Part shown: piece after piece, positions 8,142 to 15,780 of the stretch
How positions within the stretch are numbered: position 1 is the stretch's first letter
Layout of the letters: each line of letters starts with the position of its first letter
Notes under the pieces: generated by a model
The model's input: only the letters and a program-made list of their open reading frames with translations
What the model was told of the DNA's origin: nothing
The model's database searches: none
Assembly: GCA_028684935.1 (NCBI GenBank)
Contig: JAQUEX010000014.1
Coordinates: 1 to 33,015, forward strand
Source: Kiritimatiellia bacterium
GTDB lineage: Bacteria > Verrucomicrobiota > Kiritimatiellia > RFP12 > UBA1067
Length of the DNA stretch: 33,015 nt
Direction of reading: 5' to 3'
Position numbers and translations under genes: made by a program

Positions 8142-9422
8142 ATGCCCAGCAAGAAGTCCAAGCGGAAGGCGGTAGCCGGCATACGTTCGCAGGCCAAAAC
8201 ATCCGCACCGGACGCCGATCCACACACCGTCGGCCTCGTCTTCACGGGCAAGCCAAGCGAACTCAGCAAAACGCAACGCGCCTTCTTGAAGGCCAAGAAC
8301 AAGGTCGAGCGCTTGCGGAAAGAGCTTGCCGACAAGACGGACACGCTCAATCGGCTCCTGGCCCAGCACACCGAAATCGTGGCGCCGCAACTGGACCGCG
8401 TCACGAAACGCCAGAAGCGCTTGATCGAGGTCTGCTCCTTGTTCCTCTCCGGCGACGGCAAGCCGCCGGCCAAGACAATCCGCAAGAAACTGGCGCAGTG
8501 CATGCTGGAGCTGTTCAGCAGCCTTTTTGATCGCGAGGTCCAGTTGGACCAACGGCTTGTAGACCTCCACCAATCGCTTCTCGAAACCTATTACCCGACG
8601 GCGGCTGATGACGATCAGGACGCACAAGACGAGGGAGTTGGCGCTCATCACGCCGAAGCCGTGTTCAATATCCAAAAGGGCCTTTTGGAAGAGGAGCTTT
8701 TCTTAGAGACCGGCGTACGGTTTGACTTGAGCGGACTGCGCAGCGACATGAGCGAGGACGAGGCGATGGCGCATCTTGCAAACCTATTGGATGATCATCC
8801 GCAGAATCCAAAAAACCGCAAGAAAACCAAGCGGCAACAGGACAAAGAGGCGAAAGAAAAGCTCGCCGCCGAGGCCCGCGCCAAAAACATCAACACTGTG
8901 TACCGGCAGTTGGCACGGCTGTTTCATCCCGACCTTGAGCAAGATCCGGAACTCAAGAGCAAAAAAGAGCGTCTGATGAAGGAGCTGACCGCCGCGTATG
9001 AAGCGGGCGACCTCCACACGATCCTGGGGCTTGAGCTGCGCTGGCTGCAGAACAATGACGGTGATATCTCACGTCTCAGCGACGACAAACTCCAGGCCTA
9101 CACCGCCGCGCTCGAAGAGCAGAGTACCGAAATCGAAGCAGAGATTTGCGTGCTTGCGCATCATCCCCGTTTTGCGCCGTTGCGTCTCGACATGTTCAGA
9201 TCTGGCCTCTCTTACGCCGAGCTTCTGCGCGACCTGAAGAACGAGGCGAATCAGACGCGCGCATGGGCTGCGGATTTGGACATCTGTACCGCCAGCCTTG
9301 AACGGATCAAGACCCAAACGTCCGGCAGTGCGCGCGACAAGGCGTTGGGCGCCTGTCTGCGCGATCTTTACCCTGTGCTCATCGACCAGACAGACGAGCA
9401 TCGCTTGGATATGCCGTTCTGA
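8142..9422 (+). CDS. J-domain-like protein with long coiled coil
   Basis: The ATG at 8142 is preferred over the GTG at 8130 because GTGAGG (8130-8135) serves as ribosome binding site; alaS ends at 8133, so the two are probably co-transcribed. The 426-residue, charged, cytoplasmic-looking protein has a Lys/Arg-rich start and coiled-coil helices at about 45-95. An acidic stretch lies at 155-165 and a Lys/Glu-rich helix at 222-248. Residues 249-297 (NTVYRQLARLFHPDLEQ...MKELTAAYEAGD) resemble the J domain, with the HPD tripeptide at 262-264, which in DnaJ proteins stimulates Hsp70. The J-like segment is internal and lacks a Gly/Phe or zinc region. It may be a specialised Hsp70 partner; its client is unknown. 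Confidence 0.7.
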   Translation: MPSKKSKRKAVAGIRSQAKTSAPDADPHTVGLVFTGKPSELSKTQRAFLKAKNKVERLRKELADKTDTLNRLLAQHTEIVAPQLDRVTKRQKRLIEVCSLFLSGDGKPPAKTIRKKLAQCMLELFSSLFDREVQLDQRLVDLHQSLLETYYPTAADDDQDAQDEGVGAHHAEAVFNIQKGLLEEELFLETGVRFDLSGLRSDMSEDEAMAHLANLLDDHPQNPKNRKKTKRQQDKEAKEKLAAEARAKNINTVYRQLARLFHPDLEQDPELKSKKERLMKELTAAYEAGDLHTILGLELRWLQNNDGDISRLSDDKLQAYTAALEEQSTEIEAEICVLAHHPRFAPLRLDMFRSGLSYAELLRDLKNEANQTRAWAADLDICTASLERIKTQTSGSARDKALGACLRDLYPVLIDQTDEHRLDMPF

Positions 9423-9470
9423 CACAGACCTCTCGCCCTTTCGCGACGCCGCCGCGCGGCGGTCCTGTCC

Positions 9471-9503
9471 AAAAAAACCGGGGCCGGTTTTACCCGGCCC
9501 CGG
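9471..9503 (-). terminator. Rho-independent terminator of the DegP-like gene
   Basis: A perfect 10-bp stem (CCGGGGCCGG, 9478-9487, with CCGGCCCCGG, 9494-9503) and 6-nt loop is followed on the minus strand by seven T's (9477-9471). It lies 45 bp after the protease stop. It may also stop plus-strand transcripts from the J-like gene, although the T run is on the minus side. Confidence 0.85.
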
Positions 9504-9547
9504 TGCTGCATGACAGGAGTGGTCTTATATCTAGTTTGGTTGTGTGG

Positions 9548-11023
9548 TTAATCGCTGATCGGCAGGTTCATGAAGACGGTGCCTTCGCGGGTTTTCACGC
9601 GCAGCAACACGCTCTTGTCTTTCCCTTTCCCCACCGCTTTTTCAAAGTCTCTGATGCTTTTCACCTCGCTCCGGTTGACCTCAATGATCAACATGCCGGC
9701 CCTGAGTCCCTTCTCGTAAGCGGCTGAAGCCGGATCCACATCCGACACCACCACGCCGCTCGCCCCTTCGTACCCGAGCTGCTGCGCCACGTCCTCCGTA
9801 AGCTCCTGCACCTCAAATCCGATCCGTTCGGCCAAACCCTCGACGCCCTGCGGTCCGCCCGCCAGCGCGGCATCGTCCGGAAAAGTCCCGACTGTCACCG
9901 TCACCTTCTTGGGCTTGCCGTCACGGTACAACGTGATCTCCGCCTTCTTATTAGGCATGATCCGTGCCACTTCGTTACGGAAGCTGGTATTGTCCTTAAT
10001 TTTGGCCCCGTTCAGCTCGGTCAGGATGTCTCCACTGCGTATGCCGGCCTTGCCGGCGGGGCCCTCTTTTTCGACTTCCGCGATCAACACACCGCCTGCC
10101 TCGCTGCGCCCGAACGAGCGCGCCATCTCTTCGGTAACCTCGCCGGGATTCAAAAATACACCGATGTAACCCCTTGTCACCTTGCCACTTGCGACGAGTT
10201 GTTCTTTGATGCTCATCGCCATGTCAATCGGCACCGCAAAGCCGATCCCCATGTACCCGCCACTGCGGCTGAAGATGGCGGTGTTGATTCCGACCACCTC
10301 GCCGTCGATGTTGAGCAGCGGACCGCCGGAATTCCCGGGATTGATCGCCGCGTCGGTCTGAATGAAGTCTTCATAATCGGTGATGCCGATGTTACTGCGT
10401 CCTTTAGCACTCACCACACCGACAGTAAGTGTCTCCTTCAGTCCAAACGGATTGCCGATCGCGACGACCCATTCGCCGATCTGCAGATCCTCCGTGCTGC
10501 CGATCTCCAGCACCGGCAGGTCACCCTCGGACTCAACCTTGATCAGGGCCACCTCGGTGCGCGGGTCAGCGCCGATACGCTTGGCCTGAAATTCGCGCCC
10601 GTCCGCCAGCCTCACCGTGATCTTGTCCACATCGCCGACGACGTGGGTGTTGGTCAGAATGTAGCCGTCTTTGCTGATGATAAAGCCGGAACCCTGCCCG
10701 GTCTGGCGATACATCTGCTGCCTGCCACGGTTCGGCGCCCGGCGATCCGGCTGCCCGGGGCGCGCCTGACGCGGAACCCCGAAAAACCGCTCGGCGAAAT
10801 CCTCGCCGAACAGGTCGAACGGGTTGTTGAACGAGTACATGTTGCCGACCGGCACCTGCTTCTCCACTTGGATGAAAACCACGGCCGGCGTCGCTTTGGC
10901 CGCCACCCCGGCAAACCCCTTGCGAAAATCAAACGCCCCGCCATCCTTCGCAAACCCTTCAAAACCCAGCGCGGCAACCGCTACCAGCACGGCCACGACT
11001 TTCATCAAACGTCCTCTCGTCAT
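9548..11023 (-). CDS. HtrA/DegP-type periplasmic serine protease/chaperone
   Basis: The ATG at 11023 follows a strong ribosome binding site (AGGGAGGTG, 11036-11028); a further upstream in-frame start is ignored. The 491-residue protein has a Sec signal (MTRGRLMKVVAVLVAVAALGFEGFA), a trypsin-like domain to about residue 270 and two PDZ domains (about 275-370 and 390-485). His127 (TNTHVVG) and Ser232 (NPGNSGGP) match the catalytic His and Ser. The position of the catalytic Asp (T-D-x-A) is Glu157 (DPRTEVALIKV). A Q-linker insertion rich in Arg/Gln lies at about 83-108. It degrades or refolds misfolded envelope proteins, fitting the neighbouring bamA-skp genes. Its leader RNA can form a long hairpin. 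Confidence 0.93.
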   Translation of the reverse strand: MTRGRLMKVVAVLVAVAALGFEGFAKDGGAFDFRKGFAGVAAKATPAVVFIQVEKQVPVGNMYSFNNPFDLFGEDFAERFFGVPRQARPGQPDRRAPNRGRQQMYRQTGQGSGFIISKDGYILTNTHVVGDVDKITVRLADGREFQAKRIGADPRTEVALIKVESEGDLPVLEIGSTEDLQIGEWVVAIGNPFGLKETLTVGVVSAKGRSNIGITDYEDFIQTDAAINPGNSGGPLLNIDGEVVGINTAIFSRSGGYMGIGFAVPIDMAMSIKEQLVASGKVTRGYIGVFLNPGEVTEEMARSFGRSEAGGVLIAEVEKEGPAGKAGIRSGDILTELNGAKIKDNTSFRNEVARIMPNKKAEITLYRDGKPKKVTVTVGTFPDDAALAGGPQGVEGLAERIGFEVQELTEDVAQQLGYEGASGVVVSDVDPASAAYEKGLRAGMLIIEVNRSEVKSIRDFEKAVGKGKDKSVLLRVKTREGTVFMNLPISD

Positions 11024-11053
11024 GACGCACCTCCCTAAAAACGTGGTTAAAAC

Positions 11054-11129
11054 TAGGCCATAACCCCATCCAACAGACGGCAACCTTTTTGAACCCTCTG
11101 GCCAGGCGAGTGAATGGAGTTATGGCCTA
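11054..11129 (-). promoter_or_regulatory. Leader hairpin upstream of the DegP-like gene
   Basis: On the minus strand the RNA arms UAGGCCAUAACUCCAUUCA (11129-11111) and UGGAUGGGGUUAUGGCCUA (11072-11054) form 19 continuous pairs including two U-G wobbles, around a 38-nt loop. On the plus strand the two wobbles would be A-C mismatches, so the structure suits the degP mRNA. It is followed by GTTTT and ends 18 bases before the ribosome binding site, consistent with an attenuator or a translation-control element. Confidence 0.55.
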
Positions 11130-11230
11130 TACGGACCTGTTTCTGTCAACCTCTTGCCGTCTCTCGCTTTGGCATTTTGTACTAAGCGATTAACGTGCCA
11201 AATGATCAATTGCTCAACTTTAGGCAAACT

Positions 11231-11250
11231 ATTTGACATATTTGTCAAAT
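11231..11250. promoter_or_regulatory. Operator-like palindrome upstream of the DegP-like gene
   Basis: ATTTGACA-TATT-TGTCAAAT is a perfect 8-bp inverted repeat with a 4-bp spacer in an AT-rich stretch about 210 bp before the degP start. It could bind a dimeric regulator. It also contains TTGACA on both strands. Confidence 0.4.
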
Positions 11251-11337
11251 TGATGAAGGAAATTAGCCATTTCTAAGATTCATGCGACAACACGCTCAGC
11301 CACATCGCGACACGATGTCCGTGAGGCTGTGACAGAT

Positions 11338-11362
11338 TGACGCGAGCGCACGGCTCGCGTCA
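11338..11362 (-). terminator. Hairpin after lpxD, possible terminator
   Basis: A perfect 10-bp stem (TGACGCGAGC / GCTCGCGTCA) with a 5-nt loop lies 21 bp after the lpxD stop. There is no clear T run on the minus strand, so it may stabilise the 3' end or need Rho. Confidence 0.5.
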
Positions 11363-11382
11363 CGGCAGCGGCCGATCCCGCG

Positions 11383-12426
11383 TCATGTCGCGGGGCGGTC
11401 GCCACGCAGCCGCGCTTCCAGCGCCTCGACGCGCGCCTTGAGCTTCTCGACCAGACGCGGCAACAGCAGCGTGCTGGCGAACTCGCGCTTGGGCAGGGCC
11501 GGCAGGCCGAGCACATATTCGCCGGGCGGCACATCCTTGGAGAGGCCGCTCTTGGGACCGACCTGCGCGCGGTCGCCGATCGTGAGGTGACCGGAGATGC
11601 CGGCCTGCGCCCAGATCAGGCAGCCCGACCCGATGCGCGTGCTGCCCGCCACGCCGGCCTGGGCGATGACGCCGCTGAAATCGCCGATCTGGACGTTGTG
11701 GCCGATCTGCACCAGGTTGTCGATCTTCGTGGCGTTGCCGATGCGGGTGCGGCCGAAGCGCGCGCGGTCGATCGTCGTGTTGCAGCCGATCTCCACATCG
11801 TCGCCCAGCTCGACGATGCCGAGCTGAGGAATCTTCTCGACCGCGATCGTGCCGTCCGGCTTGAACACGGGGTTGTACCCGTAGCCGTCACCGCCGACGC
11901 GCACGCCCGAATGCAGGATCACGCGCCGTCCGAGCAGGCAGCCCTCACGGACCGTGACTTGAGGATAGAGATGACAGCCCTCGCCCAGCCGCACGCGCTG
12001 TCCGATGAAAACCTGCGCCTCGATCACGGAGCCGTCGCCGATCTCGGCCCCCGCCTCGATGACCGTCCACGGCCCGACATGCACATCACGGCCCAGCCGA
12101 ACATCGTCCGCGATCACGGCGGTGGGATGAATGCCGGGGGCGCGAACCACGGGCGGCGGCGCGAACCACAGCGCCGCCTGCGTGCAGGCGGCATCCGGGT
12201 CTTTCACATGGATCCGCGCGGGCGCCGAACACTCGCCCTGCCAGCCGGCCGGCACCAGCACCGCGCTCGCGCGCGTGGCCGCCGCCTGGCGGGCGTACTT
12301 GGCGTCCTTGACAAACGACACGTCGCCGGGGCGCGCCTCCAGCAGGCTGGCCAGCGCGCAGATCTCCAGCGCACCGTCACCGGACAGCTCGCCCCCCAGT
12401 CGTTCAGACAATTCCCTGACGGTCAT
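11383..12426 (-). CDS. lpxD: UDP-3-O-acylglucosamine N-acyltransferase LpxD
   Basis: The ATG at 12426 lies seven bases after GAGGG; a GTG directly before it is an alternative start. The 347-residue protein has the LpxD N-terminal uridine-binding domain (residues 1-95). A left-handed beta-helix of hexapeptide repeats follows (100-300), and the C-terminus is helical (319-342). His243 in VQIGHNVQIG is the catalytic His position, and GGDGYGYNP at 178-186 is a family signature. LpxD adds the second 3-hydroxyacyl chain to UDP-3-O-acylglucosamine in lipid A synthesis on the cytoplasmic side. It is the third gene of the bamA-skp-lpxD cluster, the order common in Gram-negative bacteria. A palindromic repeat separates it from skp. 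Confidence 0.96.
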   Translation of the reverse strand: MTVRELSERLGGELSGDGALEICALASLLEARPGDVSFVKDAKYARQAAATRASAVLVPAGWQGECSAPARIHVKDPDAACTQAALWFAPPPVVRAPGIHPTAVIADDVRLGRDVHVGPWTVIEAGAEIGDGSVIEAQVFIGQRVRLGEGCHLYPQVTVREGCLLGRRVILHSGVRVGGDGYGYNPVFKPDGTIAVEKIPQLGIVELGDDVEIGCNTTIDRARFGRTRIGNATKIDNLVQIGHNVQIGDFSGVIAQAGVAGSTRIGSGCLIWAQAGISGHLTIGDRAQVGPKSGLSKDVPPGEYVLGLPALPKREFASTLLLPRLVEKLKARVEALEARLRGDRPAT

Positions 12427-12445
12427 CACAGCACCCTCATCTTAA

Positions 12446-12513
12446 AACACGGAGAGCACGGAGGCCACAGAGGAGAATGGGTTTTCTCTGTGCCCTCTGT
12501 GCTCTCTGCAGTT
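12446..12513. repeat. Palindromic repeat (CACGGAGG type) between skp and lpxD
   Basis: Arms at 12446-12477 and 12482-12513 are imperfect inverted copies made of CACGGAG/CACAGAG units around a four-base loop. The element belongs to the same broad family as those at 6221, 31250 and 31779. It lies inside the bamA-skp-lpxD transcription unit, so it would be transcribed as a long hairpin. Confidence 0.65.
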
Positions 12514-12524
12514 ATTCCCGAAAC

Positions 12525-13127
12525 CTATTTCTTCTCGGCGGCGGCTTTCTCGGCTTTCTCCTTGTCGGCCTTCTCCTGCGCCTCTTTGCGCAGCTTGGGA
12601 TCGACGCCCATGCGCTTGAGGACCTCGTCGGTCACCTCCAGCTTGGGATCGAAGTAGGCGATGGTCGTACCGTCGAGGATGATGCTGACTTTGGCCTCCT
12701 GCGCGTATTTGGTCAGGACCTCGCGGATGTCGCCGGTGACCTGACGCAGCAGGCGCGCGTCGAGATCGCCCAGCTCGCGCTGCAGCTTCTGCATCTCCTG
12801 GCGCAAATCGCGGTCAGCCTCGGCCAGCACGTCGCGATGCTTCATGGCCTTGTCCTCGGCCTCGGCCTTCGCCTTTTCGTTGAGGGCCGGGTTACGCGCC
12901 TCCTTGACAGCCTTCTCATACTCTTCGCGCAGCTCTTCGAAGCGGTCGCGCTGCTTGTCGAGTTTGGCCTGGAACTCCTTTTCGGTGTCCTGCATCAGCT
13001 TGCGGTCGCGCTCGCGGCTCGGGTGGAAACGCACCAGGTCCACCATGTTGACCACTGCGGTCTTTTCCTGCGCCAGCATTACGGTCGCGGCCAACACCGC
13101 AGCCAGCATCACCATCATCTGTTTCAT
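12525..13127 (-). CDS. skp: OmpH/Skp-family periplasmic chaperone
   Basis: The ATG at 13127 follows AAGGA with five bases between them; the longer in-frame extension has no signal and runs into bamA. The 200-residue protein begins with a Sec signal (MKQMMVMLAAVLAATVMLAQ) and the Skp start strand KTAVVNMVDLVRFHP. A long charged coiled coil (about 40-125) follows, and the rest of the body domain comes after it (VSIILDGTTIAYFDPKLEVTDEVLKRM). The tail is a Lys/Ala/Glu-rich helix. Skp trimers hold unfolded outer-membrane proteins in the periplasm and pass them to BamA, encoded immediately upstream. It is a little longer than E. coli Skp because of the charged tail. Confidence 0.9.
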   Translation of the reverse strand: MKQMMVMLAAVLAATVMLAQEKTAVVNMVDLVRFHPSRERDRKLMQDTEKEFQAKLDKQRDRFEELREEYEKAVKEARNPALNEKAKAEAEDKAMKHRDVLAEADRDLRQEMQKLQRELGDLDARLLRQVTGDIREVLTKYAQEAKVSIILDGTTIAYFDPKLEVTDEVLKRMGVDPKLRKEAQEKADKEKAEKAAAEKK

Positions 13128-13153
13128 ACGTATCCTTTTTGCCACAAGGCAAA

Positions 13154-13180
13154 CGGGCGGGCGGACGAACCGCCCGCCCG
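13154..13180 (-). promoter_or_regulatory. GC-rich intercistronic hairpin between bamA and skp
   Basis: An 11-bp all-GC stem (CGGGCGGGCGG / CCGCCCGCCCG) with a 5-nt loop fills the 64-bp gap. On the minus strand it is followed only by TTTG, so it may act as a partial terminator or an mRNA-stability element that sets the skp:bamA ratio. Confidence 0.55.
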
Positions 13181-13191
13181 CCTTCAGGTCC

Positions 13192-15546
13192 TTATTCAAA
13201 GCCGATCGCGAACGAGAACACCTCATCGTCCGTGTAGTCATCATCCTCGACCACCGGCACCGCGAAATCGAAGCGGATCGGGAAGCCCGGGATGTCGATG
13301 CGCAGGCCCACGCCGGCCGTCACGCACACGTCGGAAAGCTCGGGATCAAAGGCGTCCTCGCCGATCGAGCCCACGTCCATGAAGGTCGCGAAGCGCACCG
13401 CCTTGAAGACCGGGATCGTGTACTCCGCCGTCACCAGCGCCAGCGTCTCGCCGCCGATCGGCGCGTGGGCGCCATCCACGCTGCCGCGAAACACCTTGGG
13501 GCCGATGTCGCGGTATTCGACACCGCGCACGGTGCGCGGGCCGCCCAGGAAGAGGCGCTCGTAGATCGGCACCTCGTCGTCGCCGTACGAATCCACGGTC
13601 TCGACGCGGCCGCGCAGGCTCAGCACGTGCTTGTACCACGGCATGCGGAACCAGTGGCGGTAGTTGGCACCCAGCTTGTAGTACTCGGTCTCGCCGATGC
13701 CGCTCTCGGAAGCCTCGCCGAAGACCGTCGTCTGGTAGCCTTTGGTCGGGATAAAGGCGTGATCGCGCGTGTCGTGCGCCCAATAGAGGCGCAGCACGCT
13801 GTTGATCGCGTCGCCGTACAGCTTCTCCTGATATTTGAAGTAAGAATCAAAATCACCGGTTTCGACGGGGTCGTCGTTCATGTCCGTATCCCAGTCGCCA
13901 TCCTCCACATCGTCCATCTCGACCAGCTCGAGGGTGTAGCGCATGCCGACGCGGCCGACCTTGACGGGATAGGAGAGACCGACCGAGCCGCCGGTGCGGA
14001 TCTCGTCGTACTGATCGTACCAGCGCATGCGGCGGTAGGCCTCGACGGTCAGCGCCAGCGGCCGGTCCATGAACCAGGGCTCGGTCCAAGAGACCTCGGC
14101 GGTCTGGCGGCGCGAGCCGAGTTCCACGCCCAAGCGCGCCTTCTGCCCGCCGCCCGTGAAGTTCGGCCAGTTCAGAATGTCGAAGTTGCTCTGTGTGATC
14201 TCCATGAAGCCGACCACGTTATCGATGCTGGAGACGCCCGCGCCAACCATGAAGTTGCCGGTGCGCTGCTCTTCGACTTCATACACCAGATCGCGCACGC
14301 CGGCCTTATCGGTCTGCTCGGAGTAGTGGCGCACGGTCTTGAAATACTGCAAGTTTTTCAGGCGGTTCTCGCTGCGCTCGATGCGCGGCTCGTTCATGAT
14401 TTCGCCGGGGCTGACCATCACCTCGCGGCGGATCACCTTGTCCTTGGTCTTGTTGTTGCCGCGGATCACGATATTGCGGATGTAGACCAGCTCGCCCTCG
14501 CGCACGTCGTAGGTGATCGCCATGCGGCCCGGCTTGCCCGGCACGGTGTCTTTGACCGCGCGCACGGCGGTGTCCACGTAGCCGCGCGACCCATAGTAGT
14601 CGCGGATATCCTTGGCCGCGTCGTCGATCGTCTGCTGGCCGGCCACCGCGTCCACCTTGAGGCGCTCGCCCGAGGCCAGCACTTCGCGCTCGGGGAAGAG
14701 CTTCACGCCGCGGATCGCGGTCGAATCGACCGTATACTGATCGCCCTCGGTCACGCCGAACACCACGTCCACCTTCTCCTTGCCCACCTTTTCCATGACC
14801 GGCGCGGCGACGCGGGCGTCCAGATAGCCGGCATTCTTGTAGACATCCTCGGCCATCTGGCGCGCGTCCTCAAGGTCTTGCGCCGAAACCGGCGTGTCGG
14901 TGAACCAGCCGCGCGGATCATACCACGGGCGCTGGCCGAAGGAGGAGCGCAGTTCTTTGTCGGGGATCGAAACATTACCGGTGAAGCGGTACTTGCGCAC
15001 CTTGGCGCGCTCGCCCTCCTCGACCGTGAAGATCACATTCGCCGCTCCGGCGCTGTTCGGGATCGGCTGGATCTCGGCGCCGATCTTGATGTTCGGGAAG
15101 AATTTCTTCACGTACTCGTCGCGGATCTTGGAAACCTTGGAAGAGAGGACCGGCTCATCGATGTAATCGCCGCTCTTCAGTTCGGAGAGCTTGCGGATCT
15201 TGCGCTCGCTCAGATACTCGGCGCCTTTGATGGCCAGCGGTTCCTGGAAACGGTAACGGCGCTTCACCACGTAAACCACGCGCACGCCGCCCTCGACCTT
15301 TTCCAGTTCCACGCCTGCGTACCCGTAACGTCCGGTGTCCAGCAGCGCGCGCACATCTTTGGAGAGCGCCTCCTGCGACAACTCCGCACCCGGCTGCACG
15401 CTGCAGAAGGAGAGCACGTCCGTCGCATCGGTCCCAAACTGGTCCAGCACGCGGACCGACACATCTTTGACAAGGGTTTCCGCACCCATCACACACGCGG
15501 CAGAAAACACCACCGCCGCAGCCCACGCACGAATCGACATTCGCAT
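13192..15546 (-). CDS. bamA: Outer-membrane protein assembly factor BamA
   Basis: The ATG at 15546 is eight bases after GAGGAG. The 784-residue protein has a Sec signal (to about residue 21) and about five POTRA domains to residue 420; sequences such as VYVVKRRYRFQEPLAIKGAEYLSERKI and YDVREGELVYIRNIVIRGNNKTKDKVIRRE mark individual POTRAs. The Omp85 beta-barrel follows, with the loop-6 motif in GGPRTVRGVEYRDIGP (VRGV where VRGF/Y is usual). The protein ends in FAIGFE, so the usual terminal aromatic residue is penultimate. BamA inserts beta-barrel proteins into the outer membrane. Skp and LpxD follow in the same direction, and a DegP-like protease lies beyond them. Confidence 0.96.
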   Translation of the reverse strand: MRMSIRAWAAAVVFSAACVMGAETLVKDVSVRVLDQFGTDATDVLSFCSVQPGAELSQEALSKDVRALLDTGRYGYAGVELEKVEGGVRVVYVVKRRYRFQEPLAIKGAEYLSERKIRKLSELKSGDYIDEPVLSSKVSKIRDEYVKKFFPNIKIGAEIQPIPNSAGAANVIFTVEEGERAKVRKYRFTGNVSIPDKELRSSFGQRPWYDPRGWFTDTPVSAQDLEDARQMAEDVYKNAGYLDARVAAPVMEKVGKEKVDVVFGVTEGDQYTVDSTAIRGVKLFPEREVLASGERLKVDAVAGQQTIDDAAKDIRDYYGSRGYVDTAVRAVKDTVPGKPGRMAITYDVREGELVYIRNIVIRGNNKTKDKVIRREVMVSPGEIMNEPRIERSENRLKNLQYFKTVRHYSEQTDKAGVRDLVYEVEEQRTGNFMVGAGVSSIDNVVGFMEITQSNFDILNWPNFTGGGQKARLGVELGSRRQTAEVSWTEPWFMDRPLALTVEAYRRMRWYDQYDEIRTGGSVGLSYPVKVGRVGMRYTLELVEMDDVEDGDWDTDMNDDPVETGDFDSYFKYQEKLYGDAINSVLRLYWAHDTRDHAFIPTKGYQTTVFGEASESGIGETEYYKLGANYRHWFRMPWYKHVLSLRGRVETVDSYGDDEVPIYERLFLGGPRTVRGVEYRDIGPKVFRGSVDGAHAPIGGETLALVTAEYTIPVFKAVRFATFMDVGSIGEDAFDPELSDVCVTAGVGLRIDIPGFPIRFDFAVPVVEDDDYTDDEVFSFAIGFE

Positions 15547-15563
15547 CGGATACTCTCCTCAAC

Positions 15564-15780
15564 TAGCGCTACAGCGTTCACCGTCTGACGTCCAACGCCC
15601 AGCGTTCACCTGACACCTGATTTGAATCAAAGTTCAAAAATTAAACCCCATCCCCTGCCGGAATACAAGCATGGAATCGTCCCGCCGCAAAATCCTGACC
15701 CCTCCGTCTCCTTTCTCCCTTCTCCTTTCTCCCTTCTCCCTTTTACTTATTCCCTCCTCCCTACCCTCTCCCGCATCCTC
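15564..15780. repeat. Low-complexity intergenic repeats upstream of bamA
   Basis: Between the bamA start and the end of the Nudix gene lie a decayed AACGC/GCGTTCA-type repeat (15566-15606) and a pyrimidine tract on the plus strand (about 15700-15780) made of repeated TCTCCTTTCTCCCT units, a purine tract on the coding strand. The tract covers the last bases of the Nudix frame. No promoter was recognised. Confidence 0.55.

Larger units (their letters stand above)
11024..11382. other. Intergenic region with degP leader and lpxD 3' hairpins
   Basis: No gene is seen in these 359 bases. From right to left they hold a hairpin just after lpxD (11338-11362), a second weaker hairpin (11302-11318, ACATCG/CGATGT), a 20-bp operator-like palindrome (11231-11250) and the degP leader hairpin (11054-11129). 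The degP promoter should lie between about 11130 and 11260, but no convincing -35/-10 pair could be chosen. Confidence 0.6.

Noticed and set aside
11302-11318. Small hairpin ACATCG/CGATGT as a separate terminator
   Set aside because: The stem is only six base pairs with no T run, so it is mentioned only as part of the intergenic region.
12844-15588. A 914-codon open frame on the plus strand
   Set aside because: It lies antisense to bamA and skp, whose families are certain; its His/Ala/Val-rich composition is typical of the shadow frame of a GC-rich gene.
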